A stretch of DNA of 64,000 nucleotides. Origin: Phaseolus vulgaris. Lineage: Eukaryota; Streptophyta; Magnoliopsida; Fabales; Fabaceae. A program made the translations under genes and the position numbers. Every line of letters begins with the position of its first letter. The stretch's first letter is position 1. Where the stretch lies: positions 11,088,653 to 11,152,652 of the forward strand of contig NC_023750.2 of the NCBI RefSeq assembly GCF_000499845.2, given 5' to 3'. The notes below the pieces were generated by a model, which had not been told where the DNA came from, did no database searches, and saw only the letters and a program-made list of their open reading frames with translations. Below, one piece after another: positions 44,508 to 56,124 of this stretch.

Positions 44508-44958
44508 TGTACCTGATTGGAGAGATGGGGCCCAGGCACGGTCGGTTGACGTAGTATAATTGTTGACGTGTCGATCTTCTTCTCCTTCGGTCGGTCGTTC
44601 CTTCTTGGTGTCTCCTTCGGTCGGGCGGGGGAGGGTACCTGCAAAGGCACTCCGACGCTCAAGTAAGTATGAGATTCTAAGTGTGATTTAGTAAGTGAAT
44701 GAAAGCGTACCTTTCTTTGGCTTGAGCACAGTATTTATAGGATTGCCTAATGGGCTTTCTATCCCTTGGGCTCAGGGTGGTTATGGATAGGTCTTGTCAG
44801 TCGTGCTCCGGAATACCCGGGGAACATATCTTTAAACGCGTATTTCTTATTCTTCGGAGGTGTATCTTGACCACCTTAACTTGTTACATAAATGCCCTTA
44901 CATTTATTATGCATTCGGTCGGTCGGCCACGTGTGTTCGTCCGGTGCCTACCGGTACA
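44508..44958 (-). repeat. Tat4 5' LTR, complete (451 bp)
   Basis: On the minus strand it starts TGTACCGGTAGGC and ends GGTACA, followed by AT and the primer site at 44505-44489. The TATA region reads TATTTATAGG on the plus strand near 44731. It is nearly the same as the Tat5 LTR (456 bp). Confidence 0.92.
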
Positions 44959-47900
44959 CTTCTTTTTATTCAACGGAAATATAACTTTTTTTTATTAATT
45001 ATTGTAATATATTTTTAAAAGTACAAAATAAATGAAAGAATTATAAAAAAATAAATAACTTCTTATTATTGTTTTGTGATAATAAACTTTTAAATAAATT
45101 GTTTAGTCCTAATAACGAGTTTTTTTATTTTATCTACAAACAATATATAAATAATTCCCTAATTCTATTAACAAATTTAGGGTACACTATCATTGCTTCC
45201 GCAGTAGCACACCTGGTTAATTTCTTATATTGAAGTTCGGGTTCAATTCTCGACTGCGGAATTTATTTTTATCAAAATGAAATACTTCTTTTTATTCAAC
45301 GGAAATATAAAAAAAAATTATTAATTATTGTAATATATTTATAAAAGTACAAAAATAAATGAAAGAAAATAAATAACTTTTTATTATTTTTTTGTGATAA
45401 TAAAATTTTAAATAAATTGTTTAGTGCTAATAACGAGTTTTTTTATTTTATCTACAAAAAATATATAAATAATTCCCTAATTCTATTAACAAACTTATGA
45501 CACACTACCATTGCTTCCGCAGTAGCACACATGGTTAATTTCTTATGTTGAAATTTGGGTTCAACTCCCAACTGCGAAATTTAATACCTTTTTATTATTG
45601 TTTTGTGATAATAAAATTAGAAATAAATTGTTTAGTCTTAATAGCGAGTTTTAGTATTTTATCTATAGACGATTTATAAATGACTCTGTACTGCGGAATT
45701 TATTTTTATCAAAATGAAATACTTCTTTTTATTCAACGGAAATATAAATTTTTTTTTATTAATTATTGTAATATATTTATAAAAGTACAAAAATAAATGA
45801 AAGAATTATAAAAAAAAAATAACTTTTTATTATTTTTTTGTGATAATAAAATTTTAAATAAATTGTTTAGTGCTAATAACGAGTTTTTTTATTTTATCTA
45901 CAAAAAATATATAAATAATTCCCTAATGCTATTAACAAATTTATGACACACTACCATCGCTTTCACAGTAGCACACCTGGTTAATTTCTTATGTTGAAAT
46001 TTGGGTTCAACTCCCAACTGCGGAATTTATTTTAAATTAAATACCTTTTTATTATTGTTTTGTGATAATAAAATTTGAAATAAATTGTTTAGTCTTAATA
46101 GCGAGTTTTTGTATTTTATCTATAAACGATATATAAATGATTCCATAATTCTATTTACAAATTTAGGATACCCTATCATTACTTCCGTAGTAGCACACCT
46201 GATTAATTTCATATGTTGAAATTCTGGTTCAACTCCTGACTGCGGAATTTATTTTTATAAAAATTAAATTCTTCTTTTTATTCATTGGAAATATAAAACC
46301 TTTTTTATTAATTATTGTAATATATTTATAAAAGTACAAAATAAATGAAAGAATTATAAAATAAATAAATACATTTTCTTATTGTTTTGTGATAATAAAA
46401 TTTTAAATAAATTGTTTAGTCATAATAGCGAGTTTTTTTTATTTTATCTATAAACAATATATAAATAATTTCCTAATTCTATTAACAAATATAGAGTACA
46501 TTAACATTGCTTATGTAATTGCATACCTAGTTAATTATTTATGTTGAAATTCGGGTTCAACTCGCGATTGCAGATTTTACTGTTATCAAAATTAAATATT
46601 TTTTTTAATTGAATGCAAATATGAATGGTTATTTTATTAATTGTTATATTAATTTCATAAAAGTACAAAAATAAATCAAATAATTATAATAAAAAATAAA
46701 TAGTTTTTGTGATTGTTATGTGATAATAAAATTTTAAATACATTGTTTAGTATTAATATTGACTTTTTGTATTTTATTTAAAACAATATATAAATCATCC
46801 TGTAATTCTATTAACAAATTTATGGTACACTACCATTGTTTTCGCAATAGCACCCCTGGTTAATTTCTTATGTTGAACTTTGGATTAAACTACCAACTGT
46901 GGAATTTATTTTTATCAAAATTAAATACCTTTTTATTATTGTTTTGTGATAATAAAATTTGAAATAAATTGTTTAGCCTTAATATGATTTTGTATTTCTA
47001 TTTACAAATATAGGATACCCTTTAATTACTTTTACAGTAGCACACCTGGTTAATTTCAAATGTTGAAATTCAGGTTCAACTCCCGACTGCAAAATTTATT
47101 TTTATAAAAGTTAAATACTTCTATTTATTTAATGGAAATATAAATTTTTTTTTATTAATTATTGCAATATATTTATAAAAGTAAAAAATAAATGAAAGAA
47201 TTATAAAAAACATAAATAAGGTTTTCTTATTGTTTTGTGATAATAAAACTTGAAAGAAATTGTTTAGTCTTAATAACGAGTTTTAGTATTTTATGTATAA
47301 ACGATATATAAATGATTCCGTTTATATAAATCAGGTTCAACTCCGGACTGCTGAATTTATTTTTATCAAAATGAAATACTTCTTTTTATTCCACGGAAAT
47401 ATAAATTTTTTTATTAATTCTTGTAATATATTTATAAAAGTACAAAATAAATGAAAGAATTATAAAAAAATAAATAACTTCTTACTATTTTTTTGTGATA
47501 ATAAACTTTTAAATAAATTGTTTAGTCCTAATAACGAGTTTTTTTATTTTATCTACAAACAATAAATAAATAAGTCCCTAATTCTATTAACAAATTTAGG
47601 GTACACTATCATTGCTTCCGCAGTAGCACACCTGGTTAATTTCTTATGTTAAAATTTGGATTCAACTCCGAACTGCGGAACTTGTTTTTATCAAAATGAC
47701 ATACTTCTTTTTATTCAACGGAAATATATAACTTTTTTTTATTAATTATTGTAATATATTTATAAAAGTACAAATAAATGAAAGAATTATAAAAAAAATA
47801 ACTTTTTATTATTGTTTTGTGATAATAAAATTTTAAATAAATTGTTTAGTCATAATAGCGAGTTTTTTTATTTTATCTAAAATAATATATAAATAATTCC

Positions 47901-50085
47901 CTAATTCTATTAACAAATTTAGGGTACACTACCATTGCTTCCGCAGTAGCACACCTGGTTAATTTCTTATGTTGAAATTTGGGTTCAACTCCCAATTGCG
48001 GAATTTTTGTTATCAAAATTAAATACCTTTTTTTTTATTGTTTTGTGATAATAAAATTTGAAATAAATTTTTTAGTCTTAATAGCGAGTTTTAGTATTTT
48101 ATCTATAAACGATATATAAATGATTCTGTAATTCTATTAATAATTTAGGGTACCCTATCATTGCTTTCGGAGTAGCACACCTAGTTAATTTCTTATGTTG
48201 AAATTCGGGTTCAACTCCTGACTGTGAATGTATTTATATCAAAATGAAATACATCTTTTTATTCAACGAAACTATAAAAAAATATTAATTATTGTAATAT
48301 ATTTATAAAAGTACAAAATAAAAGAAAGATTTAGAAAAAAAAAAATAAATAACTTTTTATTTTTATTTTGTGATAATAAAATTTTAAATAAATTGTTAAG
48401 TCCTAATAAGGAGTTTTTTTTATTTTATCTACAAACAAAATATAAATAATTTCCTAATTCTATTAACAAATTTAGGGTACACTACCATTGCTTCCGCAGT
48501 AGCACACTAAAGAAATATTAATTATTGTAATGTATTTATAAAAGTACAAAATAAAAGAAAGATTTTTAAAAAAAAATAAATAACTTTTTATTTTTATTTT
48601 GTGATAATAAAATTTTAAATAAATTGTTAAGTCCTAATAACGAGTTTTTTTTTATTTTATCTACAAACAAAATATAAATAATTTCCTAATTCTATTAATA
48701 TATTTAGGGTACACTACCATTGCTTCTGCAGTAGCACACTTGGTTAATTTCTTATCTTGAAATTTGGGTTCAACCCCCACCTGCATTTTATCTATAAACG
48801 ATATATAAATGATTCTGTAATTCTATTAATAATTTAGGGTACCCTATCATTGCTTTCCGAGTAGTACACCTAGTTAATTTCTTATATTGAAATTCGGTTT
48901 CAACTCCTGATTGGTGAATTTATTTTTATCAAAATGAAAAACTTCTTTTTATTCAACGGAAATATAATAAAAAATTATTAATTATTGTAATATATTTATA
49001 AAAGTACAAAATAAAAGAAATATTTATAAAAAAATAAATAACTTTTTATTTTTGTTTTGTGATAATAAAATTTTAAATAAATTGTTAAGTCCTAATAACG
49101 AGTTTTTTTTTATTTTATCTACAAACAATATATAAATAATTTCCTAATTATATTAACAAATTTAGGGTACACTACCATTTCTTCTGCAGTAGCACACCTG
49201 GTTAATTTCTTATGTTGAATTTTGGGTTCAACTCCCAACTGCGGAATTTATTTTTATCAAAATTAAATACGTTTTTATTATTGTTTCGTGATATTAAAAT
49301 TTGAAATAAATTGTTTAGTCCTAATAGCGAATTTTGGTATTTTATCAATAAACGATATATAAATGACTCTGTAATTCTGTTCATAATTTAGGGTACCCTA
49401 TCATGGCTTGCGGAATTTATTTTTATCAAGATGATATTCTTCTTTTTATTCATCAGAAATATAAAACTTTTTTTTGTTAATTATTGTAATATATTTATAA
49501 AAGTACAAATAAATGAAAGAATTATAAAAAAAATAAATAACTTTTTATTATTGTTTTGTGATTATAAAATTTTAAATAAATTTTTTAATCCTAATAACAA
49601 GTTTTTTTATTTTATCTACAAAAAATATATAAATAATTTCCTAATTCTATTAACAAATTTAGGGTACACTACCATTGCTTATGCAGTAGCACACCTGGTT
49701 AATATCTTATGTTGAAATTTGGGTTCAAATCCCAGCTAGTTTTAGTATTTTATCTATAAACGATATATAAATGATCCGTAATTCTATTAATAATTTAGGG
49801 TACCCTATCATTGCTTCCGCAGTAACACACCTAGTTATTTTCTTATGTCGAAATTTGGGTTCATCGTGAAATTTATTTTTATAAAAATTAAATACTTCTA
49901 TTTATTCAATGGAATTATAAAACGTTTTTTTTATTAATTTTTGTAATACATTTATAAAATAACAAAATAAATGAAAGAATTATAAAAAAATAATTAATTT
50001 TTTCTTATTGTTTTGTGATAATAAAATTTTAAATAAATTGTTTAGTCATAATAGCGAGTTTTTTTATTTTATCTAAAATAATATA
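44959..50085 (+). repeat. Satellite array, right part
   Basis: The array continues from the CTTCT duplication and matches the left part monomer for monomer, with around 16 recognisable tRNA-like modules. Copies here are more scrambled, with several partial units (near 45690, 47330 and 48510). It is interrupted at 50086 by Tat5, in a monomer that elsewhere reads AAAATAATATATAAATAATTCC, so the Tat5 duplication should be ATATA. Confidence 0.92.
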
Positions 50086-50541
50086 TGTACCGGTAGGCAC
50101 CGGACGAACGCACGTAGCCGATCGACCGACCGAACGCATAATAAATGTAAGTGCACCCCGTAACAAGTTAAAGCAGTTAAGATACACCTCCGAAGAATAA
50201 GGAATACGCGTTTAAAGAAGATATATTCCCCGGGTATTTCGGAGCACGACTGGCAAGACCTATCCACAACCACCCTGAGCCCAAGGGATAGAAAGCCCAT
50301 TAGGCAATCCTATAAATATGTGCTCAAGCCAGAGAAAGGTACGTTTTCATTCACTTACAAAACCACTCTTAGAATCTCATACTTACTTGAGCGTCAGAGT
50401 GCCTTCGCAGGTACCCTCCCCCGCCCGACCGAAGGAGACACCAAGAAGGAGCGACCGACCGAAAGAGAAGAAGACCGACACGTCAGCAATTACCCTGCGT
50501 CAACTGACCGTGCCTGGGCCCCGTCTCTCCATTCAGGTACA
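50086..50541 (+). repeat. Tat5 5' LTR (456 bp)
   Basis: It begins TGTACCGGTAGGC and ends GGTACA. A TATAAATA box at 50311-50318 marks the U3/R border region. It corresponds to the Tat4 LTR along its whole length. Confidence 0.92.
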
Positions 50542-50543
50542 AT

Positions 50544-50560
50544 TGGCGCCCACCGTGGGG
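50544..50560 (+). promoter_or_regulatory. Tat5 primer-binding site
   Basis: TGGCGCCCACCGTGGGG lies two bases after the LTR end. Tat4 has the same site with one difference and Tat3 a close variant. I could not match it to a particular tRNA. Confidence 0.7.
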
Positions 50561-50591
50561 CCGAGGCAAATCTTCAATTTTTGAAGCTATA

Positions 50592-53500
50592 ATGGTTGCG
50601 ACAAGAAACAACAACGACGCTATGGCAGAACAGATGACTATGATTCAAACCCTCCAAACTCAGATGGAGGAACTGCGACAAAAGAGGATGGAAGACCATC
50701 GTCAACATGAAGAAGATAGACGCCACCTAGAAGAAGAAATCGCCTTATTGAGAGAGCAGAATGCACGACTCCAACGACAGGTCGATAATCCCGAACGAGA
50801 AGGCAATTCCCATATGGCCGACCGAACCACCTCTCACATACCTACACCGACCAATCCTGCTTCCAGAACTGAAACAGTTGAAAGAAAGTTAAGTAAAAGG
50901 GGTCATCCTTTTACAGACGAAATTATCACCACACCACTTCCTGACAAATGGAGAGGTCTCGCTATTAAACTCTATGACGGCTCGACCGACCCGGACGAGC
51001 ATTTAAATGTCTACAAAACGCAAATGACTTTGTATACCACAGATAATAATGTGTGGTGTAAAGTATTCCCCACGTCCCTTCAGGGAGAACCTCTTACCTG
51101 GTTTACAGAGCTGCCTCCGAACTCCATTGACGACTTTGACATCTTGGCCGTAAAATTCTCCACTCAATATGCCACCAGCCGACCGCATCACATGTCCTCC
51201 ATGTCTCTCCTAGCGGTACAACAAGAAAAAGGTGAATCTCTCAGAACCTTTCTAGATAGGTTCAACAAAGCATGTATGCACATCCGAGGACTCAAGCAGG
51301 AAGTTGCATTGCACCATTTGGTCTCGGCCATCCGGCCGAGCCGTTTTACTGAGAGTCTCATCAAGAAGCCGCCTCAAGACATGGAAGACCTTCGAACTCG
51401 AGCAACCAAATTCATGCAAATCGAAGAACACATCGATTACCACCAACGGTTCAAAACCGTCGGATCTGGAGTCCTCAAAGACCAAACCCCGAACAAAGAA
51501 AGAGAAGTCGAGACCGAACGAACCGTCCGAACCACTCCAAGGTCCGACCGGAACAGAGGAGGCCGAATCCCCAGGTTTAACAGTTACACCCCCTTAACTG
51601 TGCCGAGGGGACGGGCCCTAGATGAAGCACTGCAAACAGACTTAATCCCGATATTGAAGCAATATCAAACGCCACCGAATGCAGATACCGCTAAGCATTG
51701 TCAATACCATCGAAACTTCGGCCACACGACCGAAGGATGTCAGGCGTTAAAAGACAAAATCGAAGAGCTCATCCAGGCTGGTCATTTGAGGCAGTTCGTC
51801 AAGAGGACCAGGAATTCAAGATCCCCACCACGGAATACCGACCGTCCGTCCCGTGGTGTCGACCGGTCATACCGTAACGATTACAAACGCCGAACCGACC
51901 ATAGCCAGACTTCGCGGAAACGCAGTGAAAGCCCCGTTCGGCTTACACGCGCCCGCAGCACAAGTCCCGACCGAAACACCCGCCCTCGCCAACGAGTCCG
52001 CGAAGTCATCAACATGATTGCTGGACCCGTTAACTTGGGTGAACCAAAGCAGGAAGCAAATTATATAGCCGGGGGCTTTGCCGGTGGCGGGTGCTCAAAT
52101 TCTGCCCGAAAGAAACATCTCTGGGACATCCAGTCCGCTCATGCTACCACAAGGAGGCGTCCACACATACCTCCGATCACCTTCACTGACGATGACTTCA
52201 CAGCTATAGATCCAGCCCAGGACGACCCTATGGTAATCACTGTAGAAATTGACAAGTTCGCAATTGCCAAGACTCTGGTCGATCAAGGTAGCTCGGTCGA
52301 CATATTATACTGGGAAATCTTCAAGAAAATGCGCATCCCAGAATCAGATATTCAACCCTATAACGAACAAATTGTAGGGTTCTCAGGTGAACGGGTCGAC
52401 ACTAAGGGGTATATAGACTTATATACAACCTTTGGTGAGGAAGACGGTCTCCACAAAACAATAAATGTACGATATCTTCTGGTCAACGCCCAAACTTCCT
52501 ACAACATCCTGCTCGGTCGTCCATCCATCAACAGATTAAAAGCCATTGTTTCCACCCCACACTTAGCCATGAAATTTCCTTCGGCAAATAATGACATTGC
52601 AACAATCCACGTCGATCAAAAAACCGCTAGAGAATGTTATGTCGCAAGTTTGAAAAGTGAGCCAACTCGACGGCTCTACACGACCAATCCGGACGACCGA
52701 CTCCCACAAAAACGAGGACGATCCCCCACTCGGCGTTCCGGACGGCACATGTCCCGTCGTCAGATGATAACCCTTGTTGATCTCGACCCTCGTATGGACG
52801 ATCCCCGTATGGAAGCAGGAGAAGACTTGCATCCATTCCCGCTTCGTGATGATCGCCACACTACGCATATTGGCACTTCGCTGAAACCGGACGACCGAAT
52901 GGCCATCGGTACAACACTTGTTAAAAATGCCGATCTGTTCGCCTGGACGGCCGCTGATATGCCTGGCGTAGACCCACAGGTTATCACTCACCGATTATCA
53001 CTGTATAAAGAGGCTAGGCCAATAGCTCAAAAGAAAAGACATATAGGCGAGGAACGACGCCAAGCCGCACGTGACGAAGCCGATAAATTATTGCAAGCTG
53101 GATTCATTCGGAAAGCCCATTACACCACATGGCTAGCCAACGTGGTTATGGTAAAGAAAGCGAACGGAAAATGGCGAATGTGCGTTGACTACACAGACCT
53201 CAATAAGGCATGCCCTAAAGACTCTTACCCTCTGCCTACCATTGATCGTCTCGCTGATGGAGCGGCCGGACATCACATCCTCAGCTTCCTTGATGCCTAC
53301 TCAGGTTATAATCAAATCCAAATGCACCCGGCCGACCGAAAGAAGACAACCTTCATGACTGATTCCGATAATTTCTACTATGAAGTTATGCCCTTCGGAC
53401 TCAAAAATGCCGGGGCCACTTATCAAAGACTCATGGACCATGTATTCCACGACATGATCGGCATGAATGTTGAAGTCTATGTGGATGATATTGTCGTCAA

Positions 53501-55994
53501 GTCCGATTCATGCAAACAACATATTGCTGACCTAAAAGAAGTTTTTCAGGCCCTCCGCCAACACCAGATGCGACTCAATCCCGACAAGTGTGCGTTCGGC
53601 GTCGAGGGGGGAAAGTTCTTAGGTTTTATGCTAACTCATAGAGGCATCGAAGCTAACCCCGAGAAATGTCAAGCTATTTCCGAAATGAGAAGTCCCAACT
53701 CCATTCAGGAAATTCAAAGACTTATCGGCCGACTCACCGCTCTATCCAGATTTGTTCCTAAACTTGCCGAACGAACGAGGCCCATCGTCCGACTATTGAA
53801 AAAAGCATCTCGCTTTGAGTGGTCGACCGAATGCGAAGAAATTTTCCTCCAATTGAAAACTTTTCTATCTTCCCCGCCGGTCATTCAGAAACCGGACGCC
53901 CGAGAGCCCATTATAGTCTATCTCGCCGTTTCACACGAAGCCGTCAGTTCGGTCTTAGTGCAAGAAATTAATTTTGAAGAACGGCCAGTTTACTTCGTCA
54001 GCCGCGCCCTCCACGGCGCCGAAATCCGATACCAAACGATCGAAAAGGTAGCTATGGCTCTCGTTATTACCGCCCGACGAATGCGAATGTATTTTCAAAA
54101 TCATCGTATTATTGTTCGGACGAATTACCCCATTGTAAAGATTCTCACTAAACCAGATTTAGCCGGACGAATGATCGGATGGACGATAGAACTATCCGAA
54201 TTCCATATTCAGTACCAACCACGAGGAGCCATCAAGTCGCAAGCTCTTGCTGATTTCGCAGCCGAACTCACTCCTTCCTCAGCCGAGACTGAACACTCAT
54301 CGTGGATCCTATACGTGGACGACTCCTCCAACGAAAGGTCGTGCGGCGCTGGAGTCGTTTTAGAAGGCCCCGGCGAGATTGTCATCGAGCAAGCTCTAAA
54401 ATTCGACTTCAAAACTTCAAACAATCAGGCCGAATATGAAGCCATTTTAGCCGGTCTACGCCTCGCTCAAGAATTGGAAATTACTAAGTTAATTTGTAAA
54501 AGTGATTCCAGGCTAGTCATCGGCCAACTTAATGACGAATATGAAGTCCGAGAAAGCTTTTTACAGCGATACTATCACTTAGTCAAACAGTCGATGAGTA
54601 CCTTTTCTGAAATTTCTATGCAGCACATTCGACGCGATCACAATACTCGCGCGGACGCCTTCTCCCGATTAGCAACCACGAAGTGCAAAGGAATGCATAG
54701 GTCGGTCATCCATGTTACGCTTGCACGCCCAAGCATCGACCTACAGGAATGCCTAACGACCGACGCGGAATCTACTTGGATTACCCCAATCAAGCAATAT
54801 TTACTCGACGGCACATGTGGTCCACTCGGCGAAAAAACCATGAAGCTGCAGGCCGCCCGTTTTGTCTTAATTGGTGACGACCTTTACCGCCGAGGTTATA
54901 CCCGACCACTCCTTAAATGTTTGACGCCCGACCAAGCTTCATATGTCGTCCGAGAGTTGCACGAAGGAATTTGCGGAACTCACTCTGACGCACGCACAAT
55001 GGCAGCCAAAGTATTCCGAGCCGGATACTACTGGCCGACCGTCCAAGGCGATTGCACCAGTTTCGTCCAAAAATGTCTTAAATGCCAAGAGTTTGGCACG
55101 TTGTCCCACCAAAAACCTGAGGAGCTCCATTTTATGCTATCACCTTGGTCGTTTGTCCAATGGGGTATGGACATCATTGGCCCTTTCGCCCCCGGTAAAG
55201 GCCAGTGTAAATTCTTACTGGTCGGCATTGATTACTTCCCCAAGTGGATCGAAGCAGAGCCTCTGACGGCGATCACCGCCCGCAATGTCCAAAGTTTCGT
55301 ATGGAAAAATATCGTTTGCCGCTTCGGGCTTCCACAGATCATCATCACCGGTCGGCAATTCACCGACCGGACGTTAGCTGAATTTTACGAGAAGCTCCAC
55401 ATCAAACACATCGCTAGTTCAGTCGAACATCCGCAAACAAACGGACAAGCAGAAGCTGCAAACAAGGTCATCCTGAACGAACTGAAGAAACGTCTCGGTC
55501 CAGCAAAAGGTAACTGGACGGAAGAACTCTTAGAGGTCTTATGGGCATATCGCTGTACTCCTCAGATGACTACACAAGAAACGTCGTACAGCCTGACGTA
55601 TGGTACCGAAGCTATGATTCCCGTCGAGATTGGAGAACCTTCTCTCCGCCGACAAACCCTTGATCTTGATCTAAACAAGGAAAGTCTCTCGGTCGGTCTC
55701 GATCTCATCAACGAACTTCGGGACAAGTGTAGAATTAGAGAAGAAGCATGCAAAATTCGGGCGGCCAGACGATACAACTCCAAAGTCAAACCGAGACTGT
55801 TCCACAAAGGCGACTTAGTATGGCGGATGCGGAGTAGCGCCAGGAAGGAAGGAGGCAAGTTCTCTAGCAACTGGGAAGGACCGTTCCGCATAGCAGATAT
55901 GGCAGCTGGTGGAGCCTATTACTTAGAACATTTATCTGGGAAGGACATATCGAGAACGTGGAATGCCACGCATCTCAAATTTTATTACAGTTGA
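50592..55994 (+). CDS. Tat5 gag-pol polyprotein, full length (1800 aa)
   Basis: The single frame starts MVATRNNNDAM, 50 nt after the LTR. A coiled coil rich in Glu/Arg/Gln (residues ~15-75) is followed by the Retrotrans_gag domain (~100-280), the Tat-type knuckle CQYHRNFGHTTEGC, an Arg/Ser-rich linker, and the protease with LVDQGSS (Asp ~564). Next come RT with YVDDIVV (963-966), RNase H, a second RNase H of the RVT_3 type (LYVDDSSNERSCGAG, NNQAEYEA, SDSRLV), and integrase with its HHCC zinc region from ~1457. The first integrase Asp is ~1527 (GMDIIGPF) and the Glu ~1621 (QAEAANK). The middle Asp expected at ~1586 is absent: the motif reads IITGRQFTD, six bases (two residues) shorter than in Tat4. 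Integration activity is therefore expected to be lost although the frame is open. The end, RTWNATHLKFYYS, is the Tat signature. Confidence 0.93.
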   Translation: MVATRNNNDAMAEQMTMIQTLQTQMEELRQKRMEDHRQHEEDRRHLEEEIALLREQNARLQRQVDNPEREGNSHMADRTTSHIPTPTNPASRTETVERKLSKRGHPFTDEIITTPLPDKWRGLAIKLYDGSTDPDEHLNVYKTQMTLYTTDNNVWCKVFPTSLQGEPLTWFTELPPNSIDDFDILAVKFSTQYATSRPHHMSSMSLLAVQQEKGESLRTFLDRFNKACMHIRGLKQEVALHHLVSAIRPSRFTESLIKKPPQDMEDLRTRATKFMQIEEHIDYHQRFKTVGSGVLKDQTPNKEREVETERTVRTTPRSDRNRGGRIPRFNSYTPLTVPRGRALDEALQTDLIPILKQYQTPPNADTAKHCQYHRNFGHTTEGCQALKDKIEELIQAGHLRQFVKRTRNSRSPPRNTDRPSRGVDRSYRNDYKRRTDHSQTSRKRSESPVRLTRARSTSPDRNTRPRQRVREVINMIAGPVNLGEPKQEANYIAGGFAGGGCSNSARKKHLWDIQSAHATTRRRPHIPPITFTDDDFTAIDPAQDDPMVITVEIDKFAIAKTLVDQGSSVDILYWEIFKKMRIPESDIQPYNEQIVGFSGERVDTKGYIDLYTTFGEEDGLHKTINVRYLLVNAQTSYNILLGRPSINRLKAIVSTPHLAMKFPSANNDIATIHVDQKTARECYVASLKSEPTRRLYTTNPDDRLPQKRGRSPTRRSGRHMSRRQMITLVDLDPRMDDPRMEAGEDLHPFPLRDDRHTTHIGTSLKPDDRMAIGTTLVKNADLFAWTAADMPGVDPQVITHRLSLYKEARPIAQKKRHIGEERRQAARDEADKLLQAGFIRKAHYTTWLANVVMVKKANGKWRMCVDYTDLNKACPKDSYPLPTIDRLADGAAGHHILSFLDAYSGYNQIQMHPADRKKTTFMTDSDNFYYEVMPFGLKNAGATYQRLMDHVFHDMIGMNVEVYVDDIVVKSDSCKQHIADLKEVFQALRQHQMRLNPDKCAFGVEGGKFLGFMLTHRGIEANPEKCQAISEMRSPNSIQEIQRLIGRLTALSRFVPKLAERTRPIVRLLKKASRFEWSTECEEIFLQLKTFLSSPPVIQKPDAREPIIVYLAVSHEAVSSVLVQEINFEERPVYFVSRALHGAEIRYQTIEKVAMALVITARRMRMYFQNHRIIVRTNYPIVKILTKPDLAGRMIGWTIELSEFHIQYQPRGAIKSQALADFAAELTPSSAETEHSSWILYVDDSSNERSCGAGVVLEGPGEIVIEQALKFDFKTSNNQAEYEAILAGLRLAQELEITKLICKSDSRLVIGQLNDEYEVRESFLQRYYHLVKQSMSTFSEISMQHIRRDHNTRADAFSRLATTKCKGMHRSVIHVTLARPSIDLQECLTTDAESTWITPIKQYLLDGTCGPLGEKTMKLQAARFVLIGDDLYRRGYTRPLLKCLTPDQASYVVRELHEGICGTHSDARTMAAKVFRAGYYWPTVQGDCTSFVQKCLKCQEFGTLSHQKPEELHFMLSPWSFVQWGMDIIGPFAPGKGQCKFLLVGIDYFPKWIEAEPLTAITARNVQSFVWKNIVCRFGLPQIIITGRQFTDRTLAEFYEKLHIKHIASSVEHPQTNGQAEAANKVILNELKKRLGPAKGNWTEELLEVLWAYRCTPQMTTQETSYSLTYGTEAMIPVEIGEPSLRRQTLDLDLNKESLSVGLDLINELRDKCRIREEACKIRAARRYNSKVKPRLFHKGDLVWRMRSSARKEGGKFSSNWEGPFRIADMAAGGAYYLEHLSGKDISRTWNATHLKFYYS

Positions 55995-56124
55995 ACTTAA
56001 TAAAAGTGTACTCTTTCCTCGCTCGGTCGGTTTTTTCCCTAAGGAGGGTTTTTCGACCGAGAAGGTTTTAACGAGGCACTATAAATTAAAAACCGTCTCC
56101 TATTTTCTTTTTCACTCCCAAATT

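Larger units (their letters stand above)
16919..44958 (-). mobile_element. Tat4: Ty3/gypsy Tat-type element, inserted in the satellite and invaded twice
   Basis: The ends are TGTACC and GGTACA, and the 5-bp duplication CTTCT flanks them (16914-16918 and 44959-44963). The joined satellite flanks rebuild a normal monomer. On the minus strand the order is 5' LTR (44508-44958), a primer site beginning TGGAGCCCACC (44489-44505), decayed gag-pol (44458-39406), tandem repeats, an antisense gene on the plus strand (36761-38516), a purine tract next to the LTR (24446-24457), and the 3' LTR (16919-24445). E2 sits in the 3' LTR and Tat3 in the antisense-gene leader. Without these insertions it would be about 9 kb. 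The two LTRs differ at roughly ten sites in 350 compared, the oldest dated insertion here. Confidence 0.9.

Noticed and set aside
9466..50085. Identity of the satellite with khipu or another named legume satellite
   Set aside because: Only the period length is similar; I cannot compare sequences here, so no name is given.
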